Part shown: positions 46,416-58,110 of the stretch, in pieces
Layout: every line of letters starts with the position of its first letter
Numbering within the stretch: position 1 is the stretch's first letter
Assembly (NCBI GenBank): GCA_032716605.1
Contig: CM064530.1
Location: forward strand, 12,308,472 to 12,372,471
Origin: Paralithodes platypus
Taxonomy: Eukaryota; Arthropoda; Malacostraca; Decapoda; Lithodidae
Length of the DNA: 64,000 nt
Direction: 5' to 3'
Notes under the pieces: generated by a model
Seen by the model: the letters and a program-made list of their open reading frames with translations, nothing else
What the model was told of the DNA's origin: nothing
Databases searched by the model: none
Program-made: the position numbers and the translations under genes

Positions 46416-47968
46416 CATTGTTCTCCTCGTTCAGTCCCAGCTCTATATTGTTCTCGTTCAGTCCCAGCTCTATATTGTTCTCCTCGTTCAGTCCCAGCTC
46501 TATATTGTTCTCCTCGTTCAGTCCCAGCTCTATATTGTTCTCCTCGTTCAGTCCCAGCTCTATATTGTTCTCCTCGTTCAGTCCCAGCTCTATATTGTTC
46601 TCCTCGTTCAGTCCCAGCTCTATATTGTTCTCCTCGTTCAGTCCCAGCTCTATATTGTTCTCCTCGTTCAGTCCCAGCTCTATATTGTTCTCCTCGTTCA
46701 GTCCCAGCTCTATATTGTTCCATCGTTCAGTCCCAGCTCTATATTGTTCTCCTCGTTCAGTCCCAGCTCTATATTGTTCTCCTCGTTCAGTCCCAGCTCT
46801 ATATTGTTCTCCTCGTTCAGTCCCAGCTCTATATTGTTCTCCTCGTTCAGTCCCAGCTCTATATTGTTCTCGTTCAGTCCCAGCTCTATATTGTTCTCCT
46901 CGTTCAGTCCCAGCTCTATATTGTTCTCCTCGTTCAGTCCCAGCTCTATATTGTTCTCCTCGTTCAGTCCCAGCTCTATATTGTTCTCGTTCAGTCCCAG
47001 CTCTATATTGTTCTCCTCGTTCAGTCCCAGCTCTATATTGTTCTCCTCGTTCAGTCCCAGCTCTATATTGTTCTCCTCGTTCAGTCCCAGCTCTATATTG
47101 TTCTCCTCGTTCAGTCCCAGCTCTATATTGTTCTCCTCGTTCAGTCCCAGCTCTATATTGTTCTCCGTTCAGTCCCAGCTCTATATTGTTCTCCTCGTTC
47201 AGTCCCAGCTCTATATTGTTCTCCTCGTTCAGTCCCAGCTCTATATTGTTCTCCTCGTTCAGTCCCAGCTCTATATTGTTCTCCTCGTTCAGTCCCAGCT
47301 CTATATTGTTCTCCTCGTTCAGTCCCAGCTCTATATTGTTCTCCTCGTTCAGTCCCAGCTCTATATTGTTCTCCTCGTTCAGTCCCAGCTCTATATTGTT
47401 CTCCTCGTTCAGTCCCAGCTCTATATTGTTCTCCTCGTTCAGTCCCAGCTCTATATTGTTCTCCTCGTTCAGTCCCAGCTCTATATTGTTCTCCTCGTTC
47501 AGTCCAGCTCTATATTGTTCTCCTCGTTCAGTCCCAGCTCTATATTGTTCTCCTCGTTCAGTCCCAGCTCTATATTGTTCTCCTCGTTCAGTCCCAGCTC
47601 TATATTGTTCTCCTCGTTCAGTCCCAGCTCTATATTGTTCTCCTCGTTCAGTCCCAGCTCTATATTGTTCTCCTCGTTCAGTCCCAGCTCTATATTGTTC
47701 TCCTCGTTCAGTCCCAGCTCTATATTGTTCTCCTCGTTCAGTCCCAGCTCTATATTGTTCTCCTCGTTCAGTCCCAGCTCTATATTGTTCTCCTCGTTCA
47801 GTCCCAGCTCTATATTGTTCTCCTCGTTCAGTCCCAGCTCTATATTGTTCTCCTCGTTCAGTCCCAGCTCTATATTGTTCTCCTCGTTCAGTCCCAGCTC
47901 TATATTGTTCTCCTCGTTCAGTCCCAGCTCTATATTGTTCTCCTCGTTCAGTCCCAGCTCTATATTAT
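46416..47968. repeat. 30-bp tandem repeat, about 51 units
   Basis: Unit TTCTCCTCGTTCAGTCCCAG plus CTCTATATTG, highly uniform, with rare short units (24 or 29 bases). Frames over 500 codons result. Bounded by MITE C (ends 46365) and MITE D (starts 47972). Confidence 0.96.
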
Positions 47969-47971
47969 GAG

Positions 47972-48312
47972 TTAAGGGGGTGGTAGTGCTTCATTGTCGG
48001 TCTATATATAATTCATTTAGTAACTTTCTTATAGAGTTTCCTTGCTAGACCTCAATCAAAATGTAAACAAACAAATAAATTGTAAAAAAAACATTCCCTA
48101 GACCCCCTTTCAAGATAAAGTTGTAAATTTTTCGGTCGAAAAATAGCCTGTTCCTTCTAAAAATTAAAGGCTCGCTGTCGCTCGCCAGGAAAAAATCGAC
48201 ACATATATGGTACGAAAGGTCTTGATATTCATAAAGAAATGGGGGCAAAACGTCTCCAAATCGCCAAACTAACGGAACGAACATGAGGGAGAAGGGGGTC
48301 CAGAAAAAGCGA
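47972..48312 (+). mobile_element. TTAA MITE, subfamily D, merging into the 20-bp array
   Basis: TTAAGGGGGTGGTAGTGCTT, core GGCTCGCTGTCGCTCGCC, GGTCCAGAAAAAGCGAC at the right, then the 20-bp array in place of the ACTACCCCCTTAA end. Confidence 0.7.
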
Positions 48313-49640
48313 CTTTGACTTATTACATAGTGCTTTGACTTATTACATAGTGCTTTGACTTATTACATTGTGCTTTGACTTATTACATAGTGCTTTGACT
48401 TATTACATAGTGCTTTGACTTATTACATAGTGCTTTGACTTATTACATAGTGCTTTGACTTATTACATAGTGCTTTGACTTATTACATAGTGCTTTGACT
48501 TATTACATAGTGCTTTGACTTATTACATAGTGCTTTGACTTATTACATAGTGCTTTGACTATTACATAGTGCTCTGACTTATTACATAGTGCTTTGACTT
48601 ATTACATAGTGCTTTGACTTATTACATAGTGCTTTGACTTATTACATAGTGCTGTGACTTATTACATAGTGCTGTGACTTATTACATAGTGCTTTGACTT
48701 ATTACATAGTGCTTTGACTTATTACATAGTGCTTTGACTTATTACATAGTGCTGTGACTTATTACATAGTGCTTTGACTTATTACATAGTGCTGTGGCTT
48801 ATTACATAGTGCTTTGACTTATTACATAGTGCTGTGACTTATTACATAGTGCTGTGACTTATTACATAGTGCTTTGACTTATTACATAGTGCTTTGACTT
48901 ATTACATAGTGCTGTGACTTATTACATAGTGCTGTGACTTATTACATAGTGCTTTGACTTATTACATAGTGCTTTGACTTATTACATAGTGCTTTGACTT
49001 ATTACATAGTGCTTTGACTTATTACATAGTGCTTTGACTTATTACATAGTGCTGTGACTTATTACATAGTGCTTTGACTTATTACATAGTGCTTTGACTT
49101 ATTACATAGTGCTTTGACTTATTACATAGTGCTTTGACTTATTACATAGTGCTTTGACTTATTACATAGTGCTGTGACTTCTTACATAGTGCTGTGACTT
49201 ATTACATAGTGCTTTGACTTATTACATAGTGCTTTGACTTATTACATAGTGCTTTGACTTATTACATAGTGCTTTGACTTATTACATAGTGCTTTGACTT
49301 ATTACATAGTGCTGTGACTTATTACATAGTGCTTTGACTTATTACATAGTGCTTTGACTTATTACATAGTGCTTTGACTTATTACATAGTGCTGTGACTT
49401 ATTACATAGTGCTTTGACTTATTACATAGTGCTTTGACTTATTACATAGTGCTTTGACTTATTACATAGTGCTGTGACTTATTACATAGTGCTTTGACTT
49501 ATTACATAGTGCTTTGACTTATTACATAGTGCTTTGACTTATTACATAGTGCTTTGACTTATTACATAGTGCTTTGACTTATTACATAGTGCTTTGACTT
49601 ATTACATAGTGCTTTGACTTATTACATAGTGCTTTGAGAC
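48313..49640. repeat. 20-bp tandem repeat, about 66 units
   Basis: Unit CTTTGACTTATTACATAGTG with a CTGTGACTT variant interspersed. Lies between two subfamily D MITEs in opposite orientation. Confidence 0.96.
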
Positions 49641-49642
49641 TT

Positions 49643-50145
49643 TTAAGGGGGTACTAGCTTCTTTTTCTGGACCCCCCCCCACCCTTCTCCCTCATGTTTA
49701 GCATATTAGTGTTGAGGGCTTAAGACGTTCGTTCCGTTAGTTTGGCGATTTTGAGACCTTTCGCCTAATTTTGTTGTCAATATTAGAACCTTTCGTGCCC
49801 TTTAGGTGTCGATTTTTGTCCTGGCGAGCGAAAGCGAGCCTCTAATGTTTTCAGGAACCGGCCTTCGGCCGGGACATTTTTCTACCGAAAAATGTACAAA
49901 TTTATCTTAAAAGGGGGTCTGGTGGGTGTTTTTCTAAGCTAAGGTCTAGCGAAGAAACTCTAAAATTATGTATGTATGTACTGTATGTATGTATGTATGT
50001 ATGTATGTATGTATGTATGTATGTATGTATGTACTCAGACCCATTCCCCACTTTTAAAATAAAAAATAAATAATAAATAAAATAATAAAAAGATAAAATA
50101 ATCAATGAATATACAGACCAAAAAACCAAGCCCTGCCCCCCTAAG
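49643..50145 (-). mobile_element. TTAA MITE, subfamily D, inverted and expanded
   Basis: TTAAGGGGGTACTAGCTTC, CTCCCTCATGTTTAGC, core GGCGAGCGAAAGCGAGCC, GGCCTTCGGCC hairpin, then a (TATG)n expansion at 49966-50034 and a distal end CTGCCCCCCTAAG. It lies opposite 47972-48312 across the array. Confidence 0.65.
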
Positions 50146-50390
50146 CTCTGTACTGCCCTTGTTCCTAAGACTCTCAGACTTGATAAGGCATTCTCCGAAC
50201 CTTTTGTTAAACTTAAGTCTCGTAAACCGTAAGTCATCGTATACATAAAACCGTAAGTCATCGTATACACAAAACAAACATCTTAACAACAAAACTATAA
50301 ACAAGTCATAACTGGGTATTATAACTTATGATCGTCTAGTTTGTTCCTGAGTATGAGGACTTAATGACGTCGTGGGCTGGACATGAGCTT

Positions 50391-50881
<491 letters not shown>

Positions 50882-50898
<17 letters not shown>

Positions 50899-51128
50899 GT
50901 TTCTGGGTGTGTTATGCTTTATAGGGGCTATAAAGCAACACATCGAGTACCTACCCCTTAGTTTCTGTGTGTGTTATGCTTTATAGGGGCTATAAAGCAA
51001 CACATCGAGTACCTACCCCTTAGTTTCTGGGTGTGTTATGCTTTATAGGGCTATAAAGCAACACATCGAGTACCTACCCCTTAGTTTCTGGGTGTGTTAT
51101 GCTTTATAGGGGCTATAAAGCAACACAT
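50882..51128. repeat. 62-bp tandem repeat, four units
   Basis: Unit begins CGAGTACCTACCCCTTAG, which is the terminus of the adjacent D element, and continues TTTCTGGGTGTGTTATGC. Contains the small palindrome CTTTATAGGGGCTATAAAG. Confidence 0.93.
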
Positions 51129-51139
51129 GTCATGTTTGA

Positions 51140-51265
51140 GTGGCGGGCTCTGAATATTCAACAGCAGTAGGTTACTGTCTTGATAGAGTAATGCATAGTG
51201 CGTGGAATTTCGATGTGAGTATCCTGGGTTCGAGTCTTCGGAGTGCTACATGTATTTGTTTGATT
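51140..51265 (+). mobile_element. Possible degenerate tRNA-derived SINE
   Basis: A B-box-like GGGTTCGAGTC at 51226-51236 with a weak A-box-like TGATAGAGTAATG at 51181-51193. Spacing is tRNA-like but the match is poor. Confidence 0.3.
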
Positions 51266-51368
51266 TCATTAATTGAGTTTAGATGTAAAGTTGGTTGGTG
51301 TAAAAAACATCATAATGTTACTACCGGTACCTTCTATGTGTACATCATGTTTTCCATAGACCATCAAA

Positions 51369-51719
51369 TTAACCCCTACAGTACCGGTGGTGACGTCCCT
51401 TTCTTTATAGTGTGGCGACTATTAGACGATTTTATTCAGCTTAGGAAGGCCCTCTAGCCATAACAATAAGGCTTCAAACTATCTCAACCAACCCTTTTAA
51501 CAACCGGTGACGTCCCTTTGTTCATAGTGTGGCGACTATTAGACGATTTTATTCAGCTTAGGAAGGCTCTCTAGCCATAATAATAATAATAATAATAAGG
51601 CTTCAAACTATCTCAACCAACCCTTTATAACTACCGCCGATTCTGCTTAAGCTGCATAATGTCGTCTAAATATGGCTAGAATAAAATGTAGCACACGTCG
51701 CTGGTACTCAAAGGGTTAA
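51369..51719. mobile_element. TTAA MITE, family P, with internal duplication
   Basis: TTAACCCCTACAGTACCGGT to CGCTGGTACTCAAAGGGTTAA. About 130 bases of the left arm (GACGTCCCTTTCTTTATAGT onward) are duplicated in tandem, with an (ATA)n expansion in the second copy. Confidence 0.7.
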
Positions 51720-52584
51720 GTAGGTATCTTCTTTTTGTAGTCATGTTTCCTAGACAATCGGATTATGTTCACAGAGGGGATATCAAACGATCGATTTGTG
51801 TTCTTTCTGGCAATATTTATATTATGGATATGTCTGCATTTATGTCGGCAACTAGACTGCATGTATCTAGGAAACCAAAATAATATATATACTGTATATA
51901 CTGTATATATACTGTATATCGTTTTTTTTTTTTTTTTTTAGAACAAGCCAGACACAACTGCCTGAAACAATTGCTGAAAAATATGCTAGCGTGACAGTGT
52001 ATATCTATAAACAAAAATAATAATAAAAACAAAGTACTCAGGTTGTGCTTGTAACTGAAGCTTCACTACATAACACTGTACAATAACACAGTATAATATG
52101 CGGTGCATTACTTATCTCAAACAGGCGGAGTTTGGCTGAAATGTTGTTTGTCACTGTCTTGTCGGTCTAGCTTGCAATAGATGTATATATTTTTTATTTT
52201 TTTTTTTTTTTATTTTTTTTTTATTTTTTTTTATTTTTTATTAGCACTTGCCTCCCTCCACATCAAAACACGTCGCCCGGGTCACTGTCGTATCCTGTAC
52301 CTTTTACCCACGGAAAGAAATCCGAAACTGGGGAACGAAAATATAAACATTCTGGAGAGAGAGAGAGGGAGAGAGAATGAAAGCGTGAGAATGAGAGTAT
52401 GTGAGAATGAAAGTGATTGAGTGAGAGAATGAGAATGAGAGAGTTACAAAGAATTACAAATAATATTTATTATCCTAAAAAGCTAGCGGTCCATTCCGGA
52501 GAGATACTCGAAGTGGAAAGAGAGAGATTGTGCTGTGCAATACCGTACACTCATTGCAGACTGTGCAATATACTATATACTCTA

Positions 52585-52720
52585 TTGTTAACACCTGTAC
52601 CAGCGACGTATTTTTTCATTTGATTTTAACTACATTTAGACAATTTTATGAAGTTTAGGAAGGATTTATGGTAGTTAAAAGGATTAATTGAGATGGTCTG
52701 TAGTCTGCAGATTATATATG
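52585..52720. repeat. Family P left-arm fragment
   Basis: TTAACACCTGTACCAGCGAC and TACATTTAGACAATTTTATG, then GATGGTCTGTAGTCTGCAG; right arm missing. Confidence 0.55.
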
Positions 52721-52949
52721 TGAAAACAGTATCCACAAATACTAGTGCTGAACCTTTCTAATTCTACCTTCAAGCCATGGTTGCGTGTTGAATTGATATT
52801 GAAGCTAAAATATTTGCTATAACCCACATTGTCAAACACATTAAGTAATATAAAAACTTCAAAGAGCTGACCTCGTTCCTAGCTAAAAGCGAGACAAAGA
52901 GACAAAGAGATCAAGAGCTCTCAATCAGTCCACTCAGAAGAAACACCAT

Positions 52950-53450
52950 TGATTACCACCTGTTGCTGTCTATATGTTAGCCAACTCTGTCCAATTTGTG
53001 ACCTGTATTGATACCTAGTGCACTCACTTTTGACAATAGCCGGAAATGAGGCACTTTGTCAACAGTTGTTTTGGGAAATCTAAGAAAAGGCTGTCTATGG
53101 CTCTACTTTTGTCAAACTCACTTAACTTTTCATGGAAATTCCAAAACATTAGTGAGACATAATCGGTGCCACCTGAATCCATGTTGGGAATCTTTAATTA
53201 AATTGTGGAGTTCCAGGTAGTCAACTGTCTTGTCTACTAGTATCCCTTCTATGATTGAAGTAAATCTAATTGGTTGATAATTCTTGGGACACTCATGATC
53301 CCCTTCCTTAAAGATTGGGGTCACATTGACAAATTTCCAGTCTTCAGGGTCCTCACCAGAATTTAGTGATTAAATGAAGCTTTCTGCCAAGTAAAGTGTG
53401 ATTTTATCTCCCACTTCTCGTACAAAGTAGGAAAGAAGAAGAAGAAGAAG
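52950..53450 (-). mobile_element. CR1-like LINE, RT 5' part, decayed
   Basis: Minus strand: FVREVGDKITLYLAES, DPEDWKFVNVTPIFKEGDHE, NYQPIRFTSIIEGILVDKTV, LIKDSQHGFRWHRLCLTNVL, then after a frame change VDKVPHFRLLSKVSALGINT. These are RT motifs 0 to 3 of a CR1-like element. It lies downstream of, and out of order with, the 3' half at 53520-54975, so it is a separate or rearranged insertion. Confidence 0.72.
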
Positions 53451-53519
53451 CAGCTTAGAGAGAGAGAGAGAGATGAAGAAGGGGAGAGAGAGAGAGATAT
53501 GAAGAAGGAGAGAGAGGGG

Positions 53520-54975
53520 GAGGGAGTACAAAGGAGTACAACGGAAATCAAGCAACAACAGTCTAGTGACCCTTCTAGGCTGCTTGTCCTCCAAAACACT
53601 GAGAATCAAGTGTCCAAACAGTGGTTTAGAGTGGGTAAGGGAACATTGGAAAGGGAATTAATGTCCGTGGCAGGATTAGGAAGTTAGTAGGGGACAGATG
53701 GGTTAGTAACTGGGGAGGATAAAATAAAGTTATTCATTTACAAACGCAGTCAGTCGCGGGTTTGATGCAAGATATTTGTCTAAGCGGAGTTTAAATGAAT
53801 CAACGGTGCTGCAGTCTATAACGTCTCGGGGAAGCCCATTCCACAAGTTGACAACTCGATTGAAGAAGAAATTCTTAGATTCGTGTGAGTTAAAAGATTT
53901 ACCAATAATTTTGCAACCGTTTCCCCACGTGTAATTAGATTGGTCGATAGTGAAGTACTTACTACAGTTCATATTGTCGATGCCTTTGATGATTTTGAAC
54001 ACCTGAATTAAGTCACCTCTTAATCTGCGCTGGGTTAAAGGAAATAGATTTAATTCTCTAAGACGCTCTTCGTATGGTTTGTTCTTTAGGCTAGGTATCA
54101 TTTTGGTAACTCTACGTTGAACTCGTTCTAGCTTGTTTATATCTTTTTGGTAATAAGGGCACCAGGATTGAACGCAGTATTCCAGAAGAGGGCGGACTAA
54201 GGAATTGTAAAGGGTTAGGATAACTTCTTTGGATTTATGCTCAAATGACCTGCCTATAAAGCCAATTATTTTGTTTGCCTTCTTAAAGGTGGGGGCTTAT
54301 GGGTTGAGGTAAGCATGGAAAAATAATCGCCAACCTGCATATAATTATCTTGTAAAATGCAATGGCACTGAAATAAATATTAACAATGGTATAAAGGATT
54401 TTGCGGATTGTCTATACCGGGCCTGTGACGTCATAGTGACGTCACACCAGTATCCTTAGCCTAGACTGGATGGTGGACTTACACTCTTGTGACGTCACAG
54501 GCCCGATATAGACGATCCACAAAATCCTTTATACCATTGTTAATAATTATTTCAGTGCCATTGCATTTTGCATGATAATTATGTACAGCTTGGCGATTAT
54601 CATTCCATGTTTATCTCAACCCATGAGCCCCCACCTTTAACAACTTCTGAACATTGTTGACTCGGTTTTAGGTTACTCGATATTGTTACTCCCAGATCGG
54701 TTTCTCTGTTTACATTCTTAAGCTGAGTGTCATTCATCGAATAGTTTGCTTTCTCATTTAGGTATCCGATATGTAGTACTTTACATTTATCCGCATCGAA
54801 ACTCATTTGCCAAATTTGGGCCCAACATGACAATTTATCTAGATCTAGATTGTGTTGCATATCGTCAACTTGTTCTTTTGAGAGTACGCTATTTGCAATT
54901 TTTGTATCGTTAGCAAATTTTGAGATTGTACAGGTGAGACCCTCATCTATGTCGTTGATGTAAATTAGAAAGAGA
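53520..54975 (-). mobile_element. CR1-like LINE, nearly intact 3' ORF interrupted by a MITE
   Basis: Minus strand: PILFLIYINDIDEGLTC, FANDTKIANSV (catalytic FADD changed to FAND), LSCWAQIWQMSFDADKCKVL, LGVTISSNL, then an insertion of a 358-bp TTAA element at 54283-54640, then NKIIGFIGRSFEHKSKEV, LVRPLLEYCVQSWCP, LERVQRRVTKMIPSL, RRLRGDLIQVFKIIKG, LWNGLPRDVIDCSTVDSF and a stop at 53732-53730, with 3' UTR to about 53522. The reading frame is open on both sides of the insertion. The 5' side is lost in a GA-rich tract at about 54976. Confidence 0.82.
54283..54640. mobile_element. TTAA MITE, family U, inserted in a CR1 ORF
   Basis: TTAA at both ends, termini AGGTGGGGGCTTATGGGTTG and CAACCCATGAGCCCCCACCT. 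Arms pair for about 150 bases, with two TGACGTCAC motifs near the centre (54426-54450 and 54490). 358 bp, no coding capacity. Confidence 0.85.
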
Positions 54976-55260
54976 ATTGGGGAGAGAGAGAGACAGAGAG
55001 AGAGAGACAGACAGAGAGAGAGAGGAGGGAGAGAGAGAGAGAGGGGGGGGGGAGGGAGAGAGACATAGATAAATTGTCTGAGAAGCTTGGAGTGTTATAA
55101 ACAAGACAAATGATGGAGTAGTGATATATGGAAGTATACCCGTCAGGAGCTCCAGCTGTTTCACAACACACCATTATAATTAGGCTATCTCAACTGCACA
55201 TATATAGAGTATATATATATATATACAGTATATATACACACATATATATATATATATATT

Positions 55261-55429
55261 GCACGCGTGTCCACACGCGCGCTGCTGGACTTGGATGGTT
55301 GCTAACCATCGGTATTGTTGCGTGGGATCCGAAAGCAGGTCCCATACAAATCTGAACCCTCTAGGTGCCATAGAACAAGAGTAATTAAGGCGGACGCAAC
55401 CATTGCGTCTCTGGTACTCAAGGGGTTAA
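55261..55429. mobile_element. TTAA MITE, family Q, right part
   Basis: ATGGTTGCTAACCATCGGTA, CCCATACAAATCTGAACCCT and CTCTAGGTGCCATAGAAC match 11340-11440; ends CTCAAGGGGTTAA. Confidence 0.6.
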
Positions 55430-55457
55430 GATAATGACCGATTCGGTTGTGGTTGCT

Positions 55458-55841
55458 TAACTATAAGCAGGTGACCTGCTTTTTTCTCTCCTTTTCTCTC
55501 TTTCTCTGGCTTGTATTAATTTGGCCCCATTCAGCCTCATGTTTTAAGACGTTTATACCCATCAATGTGTTGATTTTTTCCTGGCTAGCAATAGTGAGCC
55601 AGCATTGTACGAAGAAATCAGGCTTCGCCGGGGACATTTTTCGATTGAAAAATGCACAATTTTAGCCCGCTGTCAGAAACAGTATTCAAAATATGCTGGC
55701 TCGCTACCGCTCACTAGGAAATATTCGACAACTGGATGGGGATAAACGTCTTAAAACAGTAGGCTGAATGGGGCCGATTTGATACAAGCCAGAGAGAGAG
55801 AGAGAGAGGCAAAAAGAAAAAAGGAGGTGGGCCCCCCTTAG
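55458..55841. mobile_element. TTAA MITE, subfamily C, decayed ends
   Basis: GCAGGTGACCTGC at the left, CTGGCTTGTATTAATTTGGC, two cores, GGTGGGCCCCCCTTAG at the right. Confidence 0.68.
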
Positions 55842-56104
55842 GGTGGACCTTAGACATAGGGTGGGAGAGGGTTAAGATTGTGACCGATTGGGTTGTGGCT
55901 TCCCCTCTGGATAAAATCGCCTACAAAGTCACCCAAACAAAAGAAAGACCCGTGGTATCGTATACTAAAAAAAAAAAAAAAAAAAAAAAAAACTATCGAT
56001 ATTCCACAAAGTCAGCATGAAGTTTGTGTTATCATTTTCGACCTTCCGTAATAATTTCCCTGGTCGTGACAGTAATTCGTGCTCTCGTATATTGGGCGAT
56101 AAGC

Positions 56105-56438
56105 TTAAGGGGAGGTTTTTAGTGTGTTTCCTAGACTTCCATCAAGCTTAAAATTTCACCCCCTTGACCCTCTTTCAAGATAAATTTGTACATTTTTCGG
56201 TAGAAAAATGTCTCGGCCGAAGGCCGGTTACTCTTAAATTACAGGCTCGCTATCGCTCGCCAGGATAAAATCGACACCTAAATGGCACGAAAGGTCTTAA
56301 AATTGACAGAATGGGGCGGAAATTCTTAAAATCACCAAACTAATGGGGCAAACGTCTTAAAATCTCAAAAGCAATGGGGCTAGACATGAGAGAGAAAGGG
56401 GTCAAGAAAAAGTCCCTCAAGTGGAAATCTCCCCTTAA
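56105..56438 (+). mobile_element. TTAA MITE, subfamily A, first of a three-element chain
   Basis: TTAAGGGGAGGTTTTTAGTG to GTGGAAATCTCCCCTTAA; 334 bp, intact. Confidence 0.85.
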
Positions 56439-56856
56439 GGGGATACTGGCTGCTTTGTTGGTCTATTTATTCAGTTATTTTTGGGTCTATTTATTCAGTT
56501 ATTTTTGGGTCTATTTATTCAGTTATTCATATAATTTTTAGTTTTCTCGCTAGACCTCCATCAAGCTTAACAAAAAACACCCCCTATACCCCCATTCAAA
56601 ATAAATTTGTACATTTTTCGGTAGAAAAATGTCCTGGCCGAAGGCCGATTCCTCGTAAAATTACAGGCTCACTATTGCTCGCCTGGAAAAAATCGACACC
56701 TAAATGGCACGAAGGATCTTAAAATTCACAACGAAATGGGGCGAAAGGTGTTAATATCGTCAAACTAATATACCGAACGTCTTAAAATCTCATAACTAAT
56801 GGGGCTAGACACTATAGGGAGAAAGTGGTCCAGAAAACCGGCCCATCCTTCCTTAA
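56435..56856 (+). mobile_element. TTAA MITE, subfamily B, second of the chain
   Basis: TTAAGGGGATACTGGCTGC to CGGCCCATCCTTCCTTAA; contains a threefold TTTGGGTCTATTTATTCAG repeat at about 56456-56530. Confidence 0.8.
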
Positions 56857-57071
56857 GCCGGTATCACGAGCGCTTTTTCCCTCAACTTTTATCCTCAACA
56901 CTGGTCTGGCCGCTTACGAGGTCAACATTTTAAGTATTTCGGTCACCTAAATTCGTCAAGCATCAGTCTAAGTTTCCAGTACGGGTGCAAAATATGCGAG
57001 AAATGTTGCCAGAAAAAAAATGTTGATCATCGAATGTTGACGATATATGTTCTCGTGTGATACCGGCTTTA
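56853..57071. mobile_element. TTAA MITE, family S, third of the chain
   Basis: TTAAGCCGGTATCACGAGCG to CTCGTGTGATACCGGCTTTA. Confidence 0.75.
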
Positions 57072-57114
57072 GAGAGGCTTATCTCGACGGGGAAGAGGAC
57101 ATGGAGTGCCTGGT

Positions 57115-57705
57115 AGAAGTTGTAAAGTAAGTTGTAAGTCGTAAAGTAAGTTGTAAGTTGCAAATTAAGTTGTAAGTTGTAAAGTAAGTTGATAGTTGTA
57201 AAGTAAATTGTAAAGTAAATAAGTTGTAAAGTAAGCAAGTTGTAAAGTAAGTTGTAAGTTGTAAAGTAAGTTGTAAGTCGTAAAGTAATGTGTAAGTTGT
57301 AAATTAAGTTGTAAGTTGTAAAGTAAGTTGATAGTTGTAAAGTAAATAAGTTGTAAAGTAGAGTTGTAAAGTAAGCAAGTTGTAAAGTAAGTTGTGCTCC
57401 TGTATATTGCACGAGAGGCTTATCTAGACGGGGAGGAGGAGATTGGTGCTGTAAAGTAAATTGTAAAGTAAGCCGTAAAGCAAGCTGTAAAGTAAGTAAA
57501 TTGTAAAGTAAGTTGTAAAGTAAGTCGTGAAGTTGGTAATACAGTAAGTAGTTAAGTAGGTTGTAAAATAAAGTTGTAAAGTAAGTAAGTTGTAAAGTAA
57601 GTTGTAAAGTAAGTAAGTTGTAAAGTAAGTTGTAAAGTAAGTTGTAAAGTAAGTAAGTTGTAAAGTCAGTTGTAAGTTGTAAATAAAGTTGTAAAGTAAA
57701 TAAGT
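57115..57705. repeat. GTTGTAAAGTAA-type minisatellite
   Basis: Irregular arrays of GTTGTAAAGTAA and AAGTTGTAAGTTGTA at 57115-57400 and 57440-57705, separated by a repeated AGAGGCTTATCT phrase (57073, 57414). Confidence 0.85.
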
Positions 57706-57854
57706 AAAGCCAGTCGTGTTCCTGTATATTGGGGGAGAGGCTTACAGTGGCTTACCTAGAGGAAGAGGAGATGGGTTGGTGCCTGGTGGTGGTGGAAGCG
57801 GTAGTAAGCCGGGGAGCAATAATTATGATGAGCAGGGATGGAAGCCGCCTGTAG

Positions 57855-58055
57855 GGGAGAGGGGTCGATTTTATGGTACCCCCTTCTCCCTCATGTTTTG
57901 CCCCATTAGTTTGAAGGTACTAATACGTTTGTACCATTAGTTTGGCGATTTTAAGACCTTTCACCCCATTTTTTTGTCAATATTAAGACTTTTCGTGTCA
58001 TTTTAGGTGTCAATATTTTCCTGACGAGCGTTGACGAGCCTGTAATTTAAGAGGC
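57855..58055 (-). mobile_element. TTAA MITE, subfamily E/A fragment
   Basis: CTTCTCCCTCATGTTTTGCC, TTTGGCGATTTTAAGACC, then CTGTAATTTAAGAGGCGGGG, cut by a poly(G) run. Confidence 0.55.
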
Positions 58056-58068
58056 GGGGTGGGGGGGT

Positions 58069-58108
<40 letters not shown>
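58055..58108. repeat. Poly(G) run
   Basis: About 45 G with a few T, unusually long. Confidence 0.9.

Positions 58109-58110
<2 letters not shown>

Noticed and set aside
46408..47986. 520- and 522-codon frames (SPSSILFSSF / VQSQLYIVLL)
   Set aside because: A 30-bp tandem array without stops; the two frames swap peptide where short units occur.
48313..49640. CRISPR-like regular spacing of short repeats
   Set aside because: Pure tandem array with no unique spacers, in a eukaryotic genome.
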